From the NCBI GenBank assembly GCA_036435485.1, contig CM071599.1:206249178-206313177 (forward strand): DNA of 64,000 nucleotides, read 5' to 3'. Shown one piece after another: positions 1-8,995 of this stretch. Positions within the stretch are counted from its first letter, which is position 1. The number at the start of each line of letters is the position of its first letter. A model generated the notes under the pieces. It had not been told where the DNA came from. It did no database searches and saw only the letters and a program-made list of their open reading frames with translations. The DNA is from Saposhnikovia divaricata (lineage: Eukaryota > Streptophyta > Magnoliopsida > Apiales > Apiaceae). The position numbers and the translations under genes were made by a program.

Positions 1-491
1 CATTAGTTTGAGAATTTGTGAACATTTTGGATGTATTTTTGTAAGTGTATAACAGTAATTATGTTATTTAATGTATATTTGTGTTCAAATCGAATTGAGA
101 AATTTTAATTATTGTAGGTTTTTCATTGTACAAAATTTTATTAAAGCTGGTTATTTTAAAATTTAAAATAAAAAAAAAATTAAAATTTTGTGGACAATAT
201 ACGTCGGTTCCCACAAGGGCGATGTATAAAGTATAATCTATATACGTCGGCTTTTTGGACATTATACGTCGGCTTTTTGGACATTATACGTCGCCCTTCT
301 TTGACATTATACGTCGCCTTTCTCCAACTTTATACGTCGCCTTTTTAACCGACGTATATTAAACTTTATACGTCGCCTGTTTAACCGACGTAAAAGACTA
401 GTGACTTTATACGTCGCCCCTCTATACGTCGCCATTTAACCGACGTATAAGACCTATTTAACCGACGTAAAAAGCCAATTTTTTACTAGTG
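1..491. mobile_element. CACTA transposon terminus (one end, continues left of window)
   Basis: Read on the minus strand, the sequence ending at 491 starts CACTAGTAAAAAATTGGC, a CACTA-type terminal inverted repeat. Behind it (about 240-480) lie many subterminal copies of TATACGTCGCC and ACCGACGTATA in both orientations, the usual transposase-binding layout of En/Spm elements. The other end lies outside the window, so the target duplication cannot be tested. The boundary is sharp because the flanking Copia protease frame is open up to base 492. About 1-230 is AT-rich interior with no recognisable gene. Confidence 0.8.
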
Positions 492-695
492 AAAGGTAAT
501 TCTAGGGCCAGCTCCTTCCTTGAACTCTGTGAGCAGGGTTGAATCTCCTGTCATGTGCCTAGAACATCCACTGTCTAGGTACCATAGATTCCTTCTGTTT
601 CCCTGCACACATTTCAAAAACAAATCAAGTTGATTTTGGTACCCAAGCTTCCTTGGGTCCTTTCTTGTTAGCCTTTGACTTTGCACTCTTAGCAT
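492..695 (-). pseudogene. Copia protease start, truncated by CACTA insertion
   Basis: This frame is +1 relative to gag and overlaps its last 70 bases. It holds LWYLDSGCSRHMTGD, the aspartic protease motif of plant Copia elements (catalytic Asp in DSG). It continues to ITF, and the next bases are CACTAG, the CACTA terminus, which supplies a His codon and a stop. About 65 protease residues remain. Whether gag and pol normally join by frameshifting or by a single-base mutation in this copy cannot be told from one copy. Confidence 0.85.
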
Positions 696-3063
696 TCTTT
701 ATCTTAGGTGTAGATGCTTGAGTAATGGGGTTTGACAAATGCTCATTTGCATGAATATTGGACGCATGCATGTGTGGAAAATTGGCATACATATTATTCA
801 TGTTAGGTAGGTTCCATGACATTTGTGGCACATTCATAGATTGAAAGTGTGGATTAGACACATATGGCATGTTCACATATGGATTTGAAAAACTAGCATT
901 TTGATACAAACCAGGCATAACAGGCATTGCAGGCATACATGGCATTGGTTGAGGTACATGAACAGGAGCATTGTTGACAATCTTGCAATTAGAAGATAAA
1001 TGATTGACACTATTACAATTACTACAAGTTTTCCTGGGAGCAAACTTGTCAGGAGAGTAATTGTTTTTCTTGTTGATGCCTATCTTACCATTTCTGTTCT
1101 TTTTCTTTTTGCCCTCAATTTCTACCTTTTCATTGTCTGATTTACCAACAGCCTTTTTGTTGTGTAAATCACCTGTCTTAGCCTTCCCACTGGATTTGGT
1201 TTTGCTGCACTCACCACTAACAAAATTCTTGTTTACTGGACCATACTTGATATCCAGTTTCCTAAGTTCCTTCTTACTAACAGACTTTTTGTTAGTCGAC
1301 GGATACCTCTCATCCGTTGACGGTTCATCTGTCAACGGATGATCACTATCCGTTGATTCAGAAATAGTCTCTAGATCCTCAAGGCCAGGTTCTAGCTCCT
1401 TTTTCCTTTGAGTCCAGGTATCCTTCACAAATGATTCTATTCCCTGAACTTCTATTATGTTTTGAGAAATATTCCTACAACTTTGAAATTTAGCAATTAT
1501 CCCTTGTTCTTTTTCAAGCTGGTCTTTTAAAATCAGTTCTCTTTTTAACACAGCTTCAAGTTCACTTTTAGCATTATTGCAATCAACTCTCATTTTCTCA
1601 AATTCTAGAAATTGAGATTCTAGAGCAGCATTTCTATCACTTAAAAACAGATTAGACTCTTTAATTCTATTGTTCTCTTTAGTAAGTGATTTAAGAGTAA
1701 CACTTAAGTGATATAGTTCAGTAGACATTTCATCTATAACACTATTGCATTCCTCTTTAGTGAGCTCAGAGAGATTAGTCGAAAATACCTGATTGCTAGC
1801 TGAACTTGCTTCCTGCTCTCCAGAATCAGCCATTAAAGCAAGGTTGACTAACTCAACATCATCATCAGAATGATTGTCATCAACAGCCCAATCATACTCT
1901 TGGGTCAAGAATGCCTTTCCTTTCTGCCTGAGAAGATCAAAATATTTCTTCTTATAGTCAACAACCTCAGTTGGCTTTCCCTTGTTCTCAGATCTAGGTT
2001 TCCTGCATTCACTTATCATATGACCAGCAATCCCACAATTGTAGCATTTAATTTTGGATTTATCCACATAGTTGTTTGTGGAAAAATCCTTGTTAAATGG
2101 CTTGGCCATCCAAGAGTTTCTCTTGAATTTCAGCTTAGAGAATCTCCTAGATAGAAAAGCTAAATGCTCATCTATCTCATCCAATTCATCCTGCTGAAGG
2201 GCATTCAATTCCTCAGACACCTTTTCCTTGCTCCTGCTTGATTCTGCTCTACTTTTACAAACCTCCCTGTTTGGTGTAGAACTAGCAGTTTCTGTCCTTT
2301 CCTCCTTTTGCTCCAAATTGGCAACGAGTGCAACTGACCCACTTTTCTTTTGAGACTTCTCAATCTCTTCATCCTGCTCCATTTCCAGCTCATAGGTCTT
2401 TAAAGTTCCATAGAGCCTTTCAAGAGTAAATGTCTTGTACTCTTGAGTGTTTCTTAGAGAAACAGTCATTGGTTTCCATTCCTTGGGCAGTGATCTCAGA
2501 AATTTGAGATTAGAGTCTTTAACTTGATAGACTCTTCCATACAGTTTCAAACCATTTAGTAGCTTTTGAAATCTACTAAATGTATCATTCAATGTTTCTC
2601 CACTCTTAAAGTGAAAATGTTCATACTGTTGGATTAGTAGTTGCATCTTGTTTTCCCTTACCTGTTCTGTTCCTTCACACAGGGTTTGAACAATGTCCCA
2701 TACTTCCTTGGCGGTAGTGCAGTTAATAACATTGTCAACCATGTCTGTTTCTAGACCATTGAACATAATATTCATGGCCTTTTTGTCTTTGTGGACTTCT
2801 GCAATATCTTCAAGACTCCACTCAGAAACAGGTTTGGGAATGAAAGTGTCAGGCACATCATCAGCCAGGCCAACTCTTGTTGCTGTCTTCATTGGAACGT
2901 GAGGACCCTTGTCAATGCAATCCACAAAACCCTCATCAATAGACGAGAGATGTAGACGCATTTTTACTTTCCAGTGAAAGTAATTTTCTCTATCAAGAAC
3001 TGGAATCTTCACTCCATAATCCTTCTTAGACATGTTGGAAGTGTGTTGATCTTTAAACTTCAA
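625..3063 (-). CDS. gag: Copia gag polyprotein (UBN2-type capsid, two CCHC knuckles)
   Basis: An 812-codon open frame begins MSKKDYGVKIPVLDRENY, the usual start of plant Copia gag. A Retrotran_gag_2/UBN2-like capsid region spans about residues 15-230. A first CCHC knuckle, CYNCGIAGHMISEC, is near residue 337. A Glu/Lys-rich stretch that looks coiled coil follows (about 430-520), and a second knuckle, CSNCNSVNHLSSNC, lies near residue 678. A Met/Pro/Asn-rich region precedes the C-terminus. Gag packages element RNA in cytoplasmic particles. It is longer than most Copia gags and its frame is intact, so gag could still be made. The acidic segment near residues 570-590 is encoded by the ATCCGTTGA repeats that also fill the LTR. 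Confidence 0.9.
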   Translation of the reverse strand: MKFKDQHTSNMSKKDYGVKIPVLDRENYFHWKVKMRLHLSSIDEGFVDCIDKGPHVPMKTATRVGLADDVPDTFIPKPVSEWSLEDIAEVHKDKKAMNIMFNGLETDMVDNVINCTTAKEVWDIVQTLCEGTEQVRENKMQLLIQQYEHFHFKSGETLNDTFSRFQKLLNGLKLYGRVYQVKDSNLKFLRSLPKEWKPMTVSLRNTQEYKTFTLERLYGTLKTYELEMEQDEEIEKSQKKSGSVALVANLEQKEERTETASSTPNREVCKSRAESSRSKEKVSEELNALQQDELDEIDEHLAFLSRRFSKLKFKRNSWMAKPFNKDFSTNNYVDKSKIKCYNCGIAGHMISECRKPRSENKGKPTEVVDYKKKYFDLLRQKGKAFLTQEYDWAVDDNHSDDDVELVNLALMADSGEQEASSASNQVFSTNLSELTKEECNSVIDEMSTELYHLSVTLKSLTKENNRIKESNLFLSDRNAALESQFLEFEKMRVDCNNAKSELEAVLKRELILKDQLEKEQGIIAKFQSCRNISQNIIEVQGIESFVKDTWTQRKKELEPGLEDLETISESTDSDHPLTDEPSTDERYPSTNKKSVSKKELRKLDIKYGPVNKNFVSGECSKTKSSGKAKTGDLHNKKAVGKSDNEKVEIEGKKKKNRNGKIGINKKNNYSPDKFAPRKTCSNCNSVNHLSSNCKIVNNAPVHVPQPMPCMPAMPVMPGLYQNASFSNPYVNMPYVSNPHFQSMNVPQMSWNLPNMNNMYANFPHMHASNIHANEHLSNPITQASTPKIKNAKSAKSKANKKGPKEAWVPKST

Positions 3064-3076
3064 ATATGTTAAAAGC

Positions 3077-3092
3077 TTGCTCTGATACCAAT
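3077..3092 (-). other. Primer binding site (initiator tRNA-Met type)
   Basis: Two bases inside the LTR boundary the minus strand reads TGGTATCAGAGCAAGC. This is the standard plant PBS complementary to the 3' end of initiator methionine tRNA. It fixes LTR boundary and transcription direction. Confidence 0.85.
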
Positions 3093-4107
3093 TGTTATTC
3101 CCAGATTACACACTTGTATAATTGTAGAAGGGGGGGTTGAATACAATTCTTGATATTTATCAATTTCTGATAAGAACTTCAGAAACTTATGAAGAGATAA
3201 TTGCAATGTAAGATTTAAACACAAACACATATAAAATCAGGTGGTTAATATGCACCACCTGAAGCTTTTATTTGAAGCAAACTCTGTGATACAAAATGTA
3301 CACAGCTGCCGTTTTACAACTCTTTGCTTCTAAGGATATTCAAGAAACCCTAAGCAAATATGTCTGTTTTCTTAACCTACAAAGAGTTGCTACCCTTGGT
3401 TATATATCCCAAGTTTTACAAGTACTACTGGAATAAGATAATACTAATCTAATTCTAGTTGACTTGCTACTACACTCCAAATACACATGTAGCCGAAAGG
3501 TTGTCCTTGTGTTCAGACATGTCTCCTGCACCTTTCTTGTATTCATAGTGTAAATGGAATGCTTCTTTCTTCTTTGTTTCCAAAGTATGGCTGCCATACT
3601 GCTTTTTGTATCTACTATAAACTCGATCATGTGATCTGTCAGTCAAACATGTCCTTATCAACTGCTAATCTCCAGTTAATCATAGAAGACAGTGTCAATG
3701 ATTATCCGTTGATGATGTATACTGACATCCGTTGATGATGTATAGAGCAGTATCCGTTGATATTGGGACTTGAGTTGTATCCGTTGATAGAGTGGATTTG
3801 AGTTGTATCCGTTGATAGAGTTTAGTCTTCATCCGTTGATACACTTTCACTTAGACAGAATTACATAGCATAGCTTATTTACAATTGGCTACCCTATTCT
3901 GCCTATCCGTTGATAGTCAACATGACTGTGGATAAAAACACTATCAACTGATAACATAGAGATACTGCAGTATGCTACAAAACCTCATCCGTTGATGAGC
4001 TACCTGTCAACGGATAGAGTTATAAATCCTCATCCGTTGACAGCTACAAAAGCTTAAACAATTTGATTGATTGTGAAGTTATCATCAAGTACAACATATT
4101 CCTAACA
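3093..4107 (-). repeat. 5' LTR of the Copia element
   Basis: The minus-strand LTR runs from TGTTAGGAATATG (4107) to GGGAATAACA (3093), about 1015 bp, with TG...CA ends. It abuts the primer binding site. Between about 3700 and 4045 it carries roughly ten copies of ATCCGTTGA plus an inverted copy (TCAACGGAT). No second LTR is in the window, so age cannot be estimated. Confidence 0.8.
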
Positions 4108-4830
4108 ATAAATCATTCTTGTACGTGTTTATAGTATAAATCCGATAAAAGTACTACTCCCTCTGACTAGTGTCGTACCGATTGAACATGATCTATTTTT
4201 TAAAAAATATTTTTCGACGATCCAACCGTACGGATGATGTTATATACTGATTTTAGTGATGTGTAAAAAAATTTAGAAAAAAACAAATCATTCTTGTATG
4301 ATATTTTAATGGTCAACTATAAGTACTACTTGGCCAAACTAGTATAATTTTGGAATAATATTTTTTCTAATTTTTTTTTTCGACAATCCAATCATACGGA
4401 TGTTAATATCTAATGATTGGAGTGATGTGTACAAAAAATTAGAAAAAAAGAATTAATTCTTGTACGTGTTTATAATATAGATCCGTGAAAAGTACTAATC
4501 CCTCTAACTAGTGTCATACCGATTGAACATGATCTAATTTTTTAAAAATATTTTTCGATGATCCAACCGTATGGATGATGTTATATACTGATTTGAGTGA
4601 TGTGTACAAAAAATTAGAAAAAAAGAAATCATTCTTGTACGCGTTTATAATATAAATCCGCCAAAATAAATCATTTAGTGAATCTAGATCGTGCCTCGTT
4701 ATAGGAAACAATACTTTTACTACGTTTTTGTTAACATCCGTACAGTTGGATCGTAGAAGAAATCATTTAAAAAAATTATCCAGTGAATCTGGATCGTGCC
4801 CCGTTAGAGGAAGCAGCACTTGTACTATGT
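4108..4830. repeat. Short tandem array, about 170-bp units, last unit inverted
   Basis: Three units, each with the core GATCCAACCGTACGGATG (near 4216, 4381, 4557), share the flanks AATCATTCTTGTACG and GTGATGTGTACAAAAAATTAG. Near 4733 the core appears in reverse orientation (AACATCCGTACAGTTGGATC). The core resembles that of the satellite at 31065-32420 and the window end. No coding potential is seen. Confidence 0.75.
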
Positions 4831-5606
4831 TTTTGTTAAAATCCCGTACCACCCGACCTTTTCATTTTTTGATTATTTTAAAATCCCATCCGGGCCTGAC
4901 TCCAGCACTTGTACATAACATTAAATTTATATTAAATTATATAAATTAAAATTAAAATAAATTATTAAAAATAATAATTACATAAAAATATTATTATAAC
5001 ATATAATAAAATTTTATTTTTGGTGACACCCCTCCACTATTTTCGTTCCCTCCTTGTATAATTTTCATTTCCCCCTCTTCCAAATTTCATTTCCCCCAAA
5101 TTTCATTCCCCCCTCCCATTTCCCCCTCCCCCAAATTTCATTTCCCCCCTCCCCGTTCTCATCTACACAAAATCCACAAATTGAAAACACAAACACCCAT
5201 ACACCAACTACAAATTGATATTCGAATCAAACACAGACCCTAGTTCATCAGCTCACCATTCTCAAACTCAAATTCGACTCCATTCACCAACATAAACCCA
5301 CCAACCCACAAACCCTAGTTCGATTTATTCATCAATTTAAAACCTAACTTGGATTTACGGCTAGAAATAACATCTCAAAACCTTTCTTTGATCGTTTAAT
5401 TCATTTCGTAAGTCAATATGGTATTTTTTCAGTTAGTATGTTTGACGTTTCAATTTTGAGATTTAAATTTTTAGTAATGTTTATCTTGTATCTTTTTTGT
5501 TCTATTTTAATTGATTTTTATTTTTTAGAATGTAGAGTATTTGTTTGAGTCAGTAATTGAGCATTTAGAGTCAGTAATCCTCTGAATTTGAGTTCTGGCG
5601 GGGTCA
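4831..5606. other. Non-coding stretch with C-rich tract; looks like a captured promoter/5'-UTR
   Basis: 4831-5020 is AT-rich. 5020-5160 is a pyrimidine tract made of imperfect repeats of AAATTTCATTTCCCCC. 5160-5420 is CA-rich with CCCTAGTTCGA segments and resembles a plant 5' leader. 5420-5600 is T-rich, intron-like. No reading frame is convincing. Confidence 0.4.
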
Positions 5607-6049
5607 TTATATGTTAAATCTACAGTAGGCCTCGTGTAGGGCTATGGTCCTAGAGGGTATATAGTGCTTGCAGTTCCTGCACTCTAAGGTATCATCCTCC
5701 ACAACTGATGAGGATGTTGCAGCTGCCTGCTGACCCATCTTGCTGTTGCTCCTATCTTGAACAATTACAGAGAGTTGGTATTTTGTTTTTCCCTTAAAGC
5801 CATATACACCGATACTGTAAGTGCCTTGCTCCAAGCTCTGATCTCTGGAGCTGAGTACCAAACTTTTGAACCCACATCATGAGAAGACCATCCATGTTGA
5901 TGCCGGTTTGGGAATAAGAGGGGATGCTTGGAAATATACAAATCAGTATCCCCATCCTGTCCCTCCATGTCTATCTTTACCTCAATTTCAGAGTCCCCGG
6001 AAGAAATCAACGGCCACACATCGATATCAATTGAGAATTTATAATACAT
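5607..6049 (-). pseudogene. UFD1-family / PRLI-interacting factor K-like gene fragment
   Basis: Two adjacent minus-strand frames together cover one protein stretch. The first (from 6049) reads IDIDVWPLISSGDSEIEV and TDLYISKHPLLFPNRHQHGW. The second (5861-5607) reads GTYSIGVYGFKGKTKYQL and ends LECRNCKHYIPSRTIALHEA. The Cys-X2-Cys plus His/Cys pattern followed by PSRTIALHEAYC is the zinc-finger region of plant UFD1-domain proteins of the PRLI-interacting factor K type; family naming is from memory of these motifs. A one-base deletion near 5861 shifts the frame and a stop follows EAYCRFNI. The UFD1 core and C-terminus are missing. No role in the cell is expected. It lies next to two unrelated gene fragments. 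Confidence 0.7.
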
Positions 6050-6149
6050 ATAATACCAAGGTAAGACTCTTTCTTGCCTCTTTTATTTTGTATATGTGTT
6101 TGTTCTTTTTTTGTTTTTTTGGTACACTACTACTTACATTATTTTTCTT

Positions 6150-6460
6150 GATTTGGAAAAGGCGACTAAATACATTCATGATTCCAATAAGCTTGGAGAA
6201 GGGGGATCAGGCCATGTTTATAAGGTAATTTCTGTTAATATTGCATCCTTTGGAGGTGCTAATTGGAAGAAAGTAAAGTATCAGGAGATAGTAACGGAGT
6301 ACATATAGTAGTGGACTTAATGATGTGTGTAAATTGTTAACAGAGAAGATTACCAGATGGGAGGACAGTTGCTATAAAGAGGATATTATATGATACAAAA
6401 CAATGGGCTGAACACTTGTTCAATGAAGTAAATTTGATAAGTGGAATCAATCATAAGAAG
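6150..6460 (+). pseudogene. Cysteine-rich receptor-like kinase (CRK) fragment, two partial exons
   Basis: The first piece (about 6150-6224) reads LEKATKYIHDSNKLGEGGSG then HVYK: the start of a CRK kinase domain with its glycine-rich loop, ending at a GT donor. After a 119-bp intron ending CAG, the second piece (6344-6458) reads LPDGRTVAIKRILYDTKQWA and FNEVNLISGINHKK. This contains the ATP-binding lysine of VAIK and the alpha-C helix glutamate. The intact family continues HKNLVKLLG; here a TAG follows HKK. Retained introns show a DNA-level copy. The extracellular, transmembrane and most kinase regions are missing, so this is a non-functional fragment. Confidence 0.8.
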
Positions 6461-7406
6461 TAGGTAAAGAAAATGAATTATATTAATCTTCATATTCTCC
6501 AATAAGCTGATGGGTGTCAGCATGTGTAATACATCTATATTTGGATGTACAATTCTAATTTCATGTATTAATTCCAAGGATATTGTATGCACAATTTTGT
6601 ACTACTATGGGTAGTTAATTTAGCTGTAATACATGATATTATTGATCAGGCATACACAATCAATGCTGCAAAAGTTGTGTTCATCAGGAAAAGACCCCAG
6701 AACAGGCAGTTTAAAGGCTCCGGAAATTACTGCACTTCTTGTGAAAGAAGCCTCCAAGAACCATTTTACCATTGCTCCCTTGGCTGCAAGGTAATTCCAT
6801 CAATAAATCTCCTTAATTTTATGATATGTCTCTTTTATGCATCTCCAACTCCCATGCTAAACTACACCCCAATTATCAACTTCTTAGCTTGGATCATGTA
6901 ACATATATGATCTATTAAGCATGTAGTAGGTTGTATTAATTACTGTATTCGAAATATAGATAGTCAACGTGTGTAACCACAAAGGATCATAGAATTTCAC
7001 AATATCAATATGATGACGACCTGCATGTTTATGCACCTCATATTTGGTCGACGATTTTTATGGAATTTTGGCTCATGGCTTAATCATTGCATGCTTTCAA
7101 ATTCACGTACAGGTGGAATTTTTGCTAAAACACTATAGAGATCCTGTCACCATTCCTGAGAAAATGCAAGACATTAAAACTGGGTCCGGACTTCTTCATC
7201 CCACAAGACATGGGAGACGATATTAATATTGATCAGGAAATGACGAACGAGTCGCCCCATTCTACAGTTGTTGATTCCGATGAACAGCCAATGAGCTATA
7301 ACTATAATTATTCATCAGGCTCCTCGGGGTCCGAGAGCTAGAAAAGTAGGTAAAGAAAATAGAGAAGAATATAGAGCTAGAGAAGTAGGTAAAGAAAATG
7401 AGTTAT
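6457..7406. repeat. 26-bp junction motif present three times
   Basis: The motif AAGTAGGTAAAGAAAATGA with its flanks occurs at 6457-6482 (end of the kinase fragment) and 7381-7406 (25 of 26 bases match). A shorter copy lies at about 7343-7361, directly after the PLATZ stop. Copies therefore sit at the 3' edges of two unrelated gene fragments. Confidence 0.75.
6651..7341 (+). pseudogene. PLATZ transcription factor fragment, last two exons, frameshifted
   Basis: Exon A (6651-6790) lies between an AG acceptor and a GT donor and reads YTINAAKVVFIRKRPQNRQF then FKGSGNYCTSCERSLQEPF and YHCSLGCK. This is the conserved Cys/His-rich core of plant PLATZ zinc-binding proteins. Exon B (7113-7341) begins VEFLLKHYRD. 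One extra C after that codon shifts the frame; downstream the other frame gives LSPFLRKCKTLKLGPDFFIP, STVVDSDEQPMS and SSGSSGSES before TAG at 7339-7341, the typical Ser-rich tail. The 5' exons are absent. The rest of the coding sequence is well kept, suggesting a recent copy of a live gene. Confidence 0.85.
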
Positions 7407-7646
7407 CTCATTCTACCATTGTAATTTAGACGATGGTAGTGGTACTTTGTTAGGAATTGGTACCGGTAGTAGCTTTGTAGCGATGAATATTGATTGGTAC
7501 ATAGTTTTTGTTATGAATATTTGTTAGTTTCTAGTACTGTATAAACTCAAATCATTGTCTATTGCAGCGATGAATATTGCTAGTACTGTAGAAATCATTG
7601 TCTATTGTATGCACATACAACACATAAAAAGAAAAAATCATTGTCT
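7342..7646 (+). other. PLATZ 3'-flank remnant with local duplication
   Basis: Non-coding. GCGATGAATATTG and AATCATTGTCTATTG recur around 7475-7610 as a small direct duplication. It may be 3' UTR of the PLATZ copy. Nothing else is seen. Confidence 0.4.
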
Positions 7647-8135
7647 GACTACAAGAAACACAAATAAAAACTGTTGTATACTAAGAAAGTGTTATCCTTC
7701 CTACTCTACAACAACATGCCATATGAGATAACATGTTGTACATCTAACCATAAAACAAATCGTTTTTGCTAAGAAACCATTGTCTGTAGTGACATACAAC
7801 AACAGCCCTGATCAAATAAAGGATTGTATCTTTTGCACTTCAACAATAGGTTTTCTTTTAAAAACCATTGTCTTTACTGCTTAAAACAACAATATATTCG
7901 TTAAAACGTGTTGCATTATTGGAGCTTTGACAACAGGTTTTCAAAGAAAGTGTTGTTGTTTCTGGGTATCAGACAACTCTTTTCAGGTGGCTTTTACTTG
8001 TCTTTCAACTCTCACACGACAGTTTGCTGTGTGTTGTCTGAGGTGTGTATCAGACGACTTCTCAATAGTCAACAGTTTTCGGGAGGTTCAGACAACACGT
8101 TTTGAGTGTCGTCTAAAGCAAAAATCCTTGTAGTG
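7647..8135. mobile_element. Small non-autonomous CACTA (mini-CACTA)
   Basis: The right end, read in reverse, is CACTACAAGGATTTTTGC. The left end reads ACTACAAGAAACAC after a G in place of the first C. The 489-bp interior is made of subterminal repeats such as CAGACAAC, TTGTCTG and ACAACA. Flanking triplets are TCT and TTT, one mismatch from a 3-bp duplication. The repeats match the larger CACTA at 27060-33302, so both probably belong to one family. Confidence 0.7.
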
Positions 8136-8958
8136 TTTGTTCAATTTTAATTATTTTTGTAGATGTTGTATGCACTGATGATTTTTGTAGGTTGGATTAT
8201 TTTTGTGGATAACATATGTCCTTTTATAGATGAATTAATTGTCTATAAATAAATAGTGATTTATAAGAAAATTTGTGCTAAATTGACCAATTTATTATGA
8301 AAATATTCACTAACAATATTTTCATTAACTCTGTAAAAATTTTATCTTTTGATTGATAATTTATACACCAAATTATGTATAGTACTATTTAAGAGTATAT
8401 ATATTTAATATTTTGCATAATTCAAATATATTGGAAGTTCAAATTTTTTTTCCATTAATTATTGCATAGTTAAAAAATACGTAATTAAAATGTGAAAGAT
8501 GATTGGTTTGAAATTCATTCTGATGTTTCAATTCATAACTTAAATTTTGAATATGTATTTAGAATAATGTGCTAAATAGTTTTATATTGTTAACAATTTT
8601 TAATTCATGATTTTGATTGTACATTTATAGATTCATATATTAGTGTATTATTTTTAAATTAAATAATTATCGTATTTACAATAAAATTGTTAAGTAATCA
8701 CTAAATAACATCGACAACCCAACACTGTAAAAAACATTTTTCTATAGGTACGTCAAATAATTTAAACAAATTAGTGTAATGTAGTAAGGATTGATACCTA
8801 GAATTCAGCTCAGAATTATTGGAGTTCGTCACTGTATATTCTAATGAGAATTAACACTGGGATAATCTGGATTGGGGATGATGATAAACTAAATCGTTTT
8901 TTTTTTCTTATAATTTTTTTTATTGATTTTATTGGACAATTAAAACACGAAACATACG

Positions 8959-8995
<37 letters not shown>

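Larger units (their letters stand above)
492..4107 (-). mobile_element. Copia-type LTR retrotransposon, 5' part, interrupted by CACTA
   Basis: On the minus strand the order is LTR (4107-3093), primer binding site, gag (3063-625) and start of protease (to 492), where the CACTA end cuts it. Integrase, RT, RNase H and the 3' LTR are absent from this side. They may lie beyond the left edge, on the far side of the CACTA. The long gag with two zinc knuckles and the repeat-studded LTR recall the Sirevirus lineage, but that assignment is inference. Confidence 0.85.

Noticed and set aside
1061..2902. Plus-strand frames opposite gag (1061-1342, 1870-2154, 2693-2902)
   Set aside because: They are antisense shadows of the gag coding region.
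5020..7450. Calling the gene-fragment mosaic a Helitron
   Set aside because: No TC start, CTRR end or terminal hairpin could be fixed by eye, so only the mosaic is reported.
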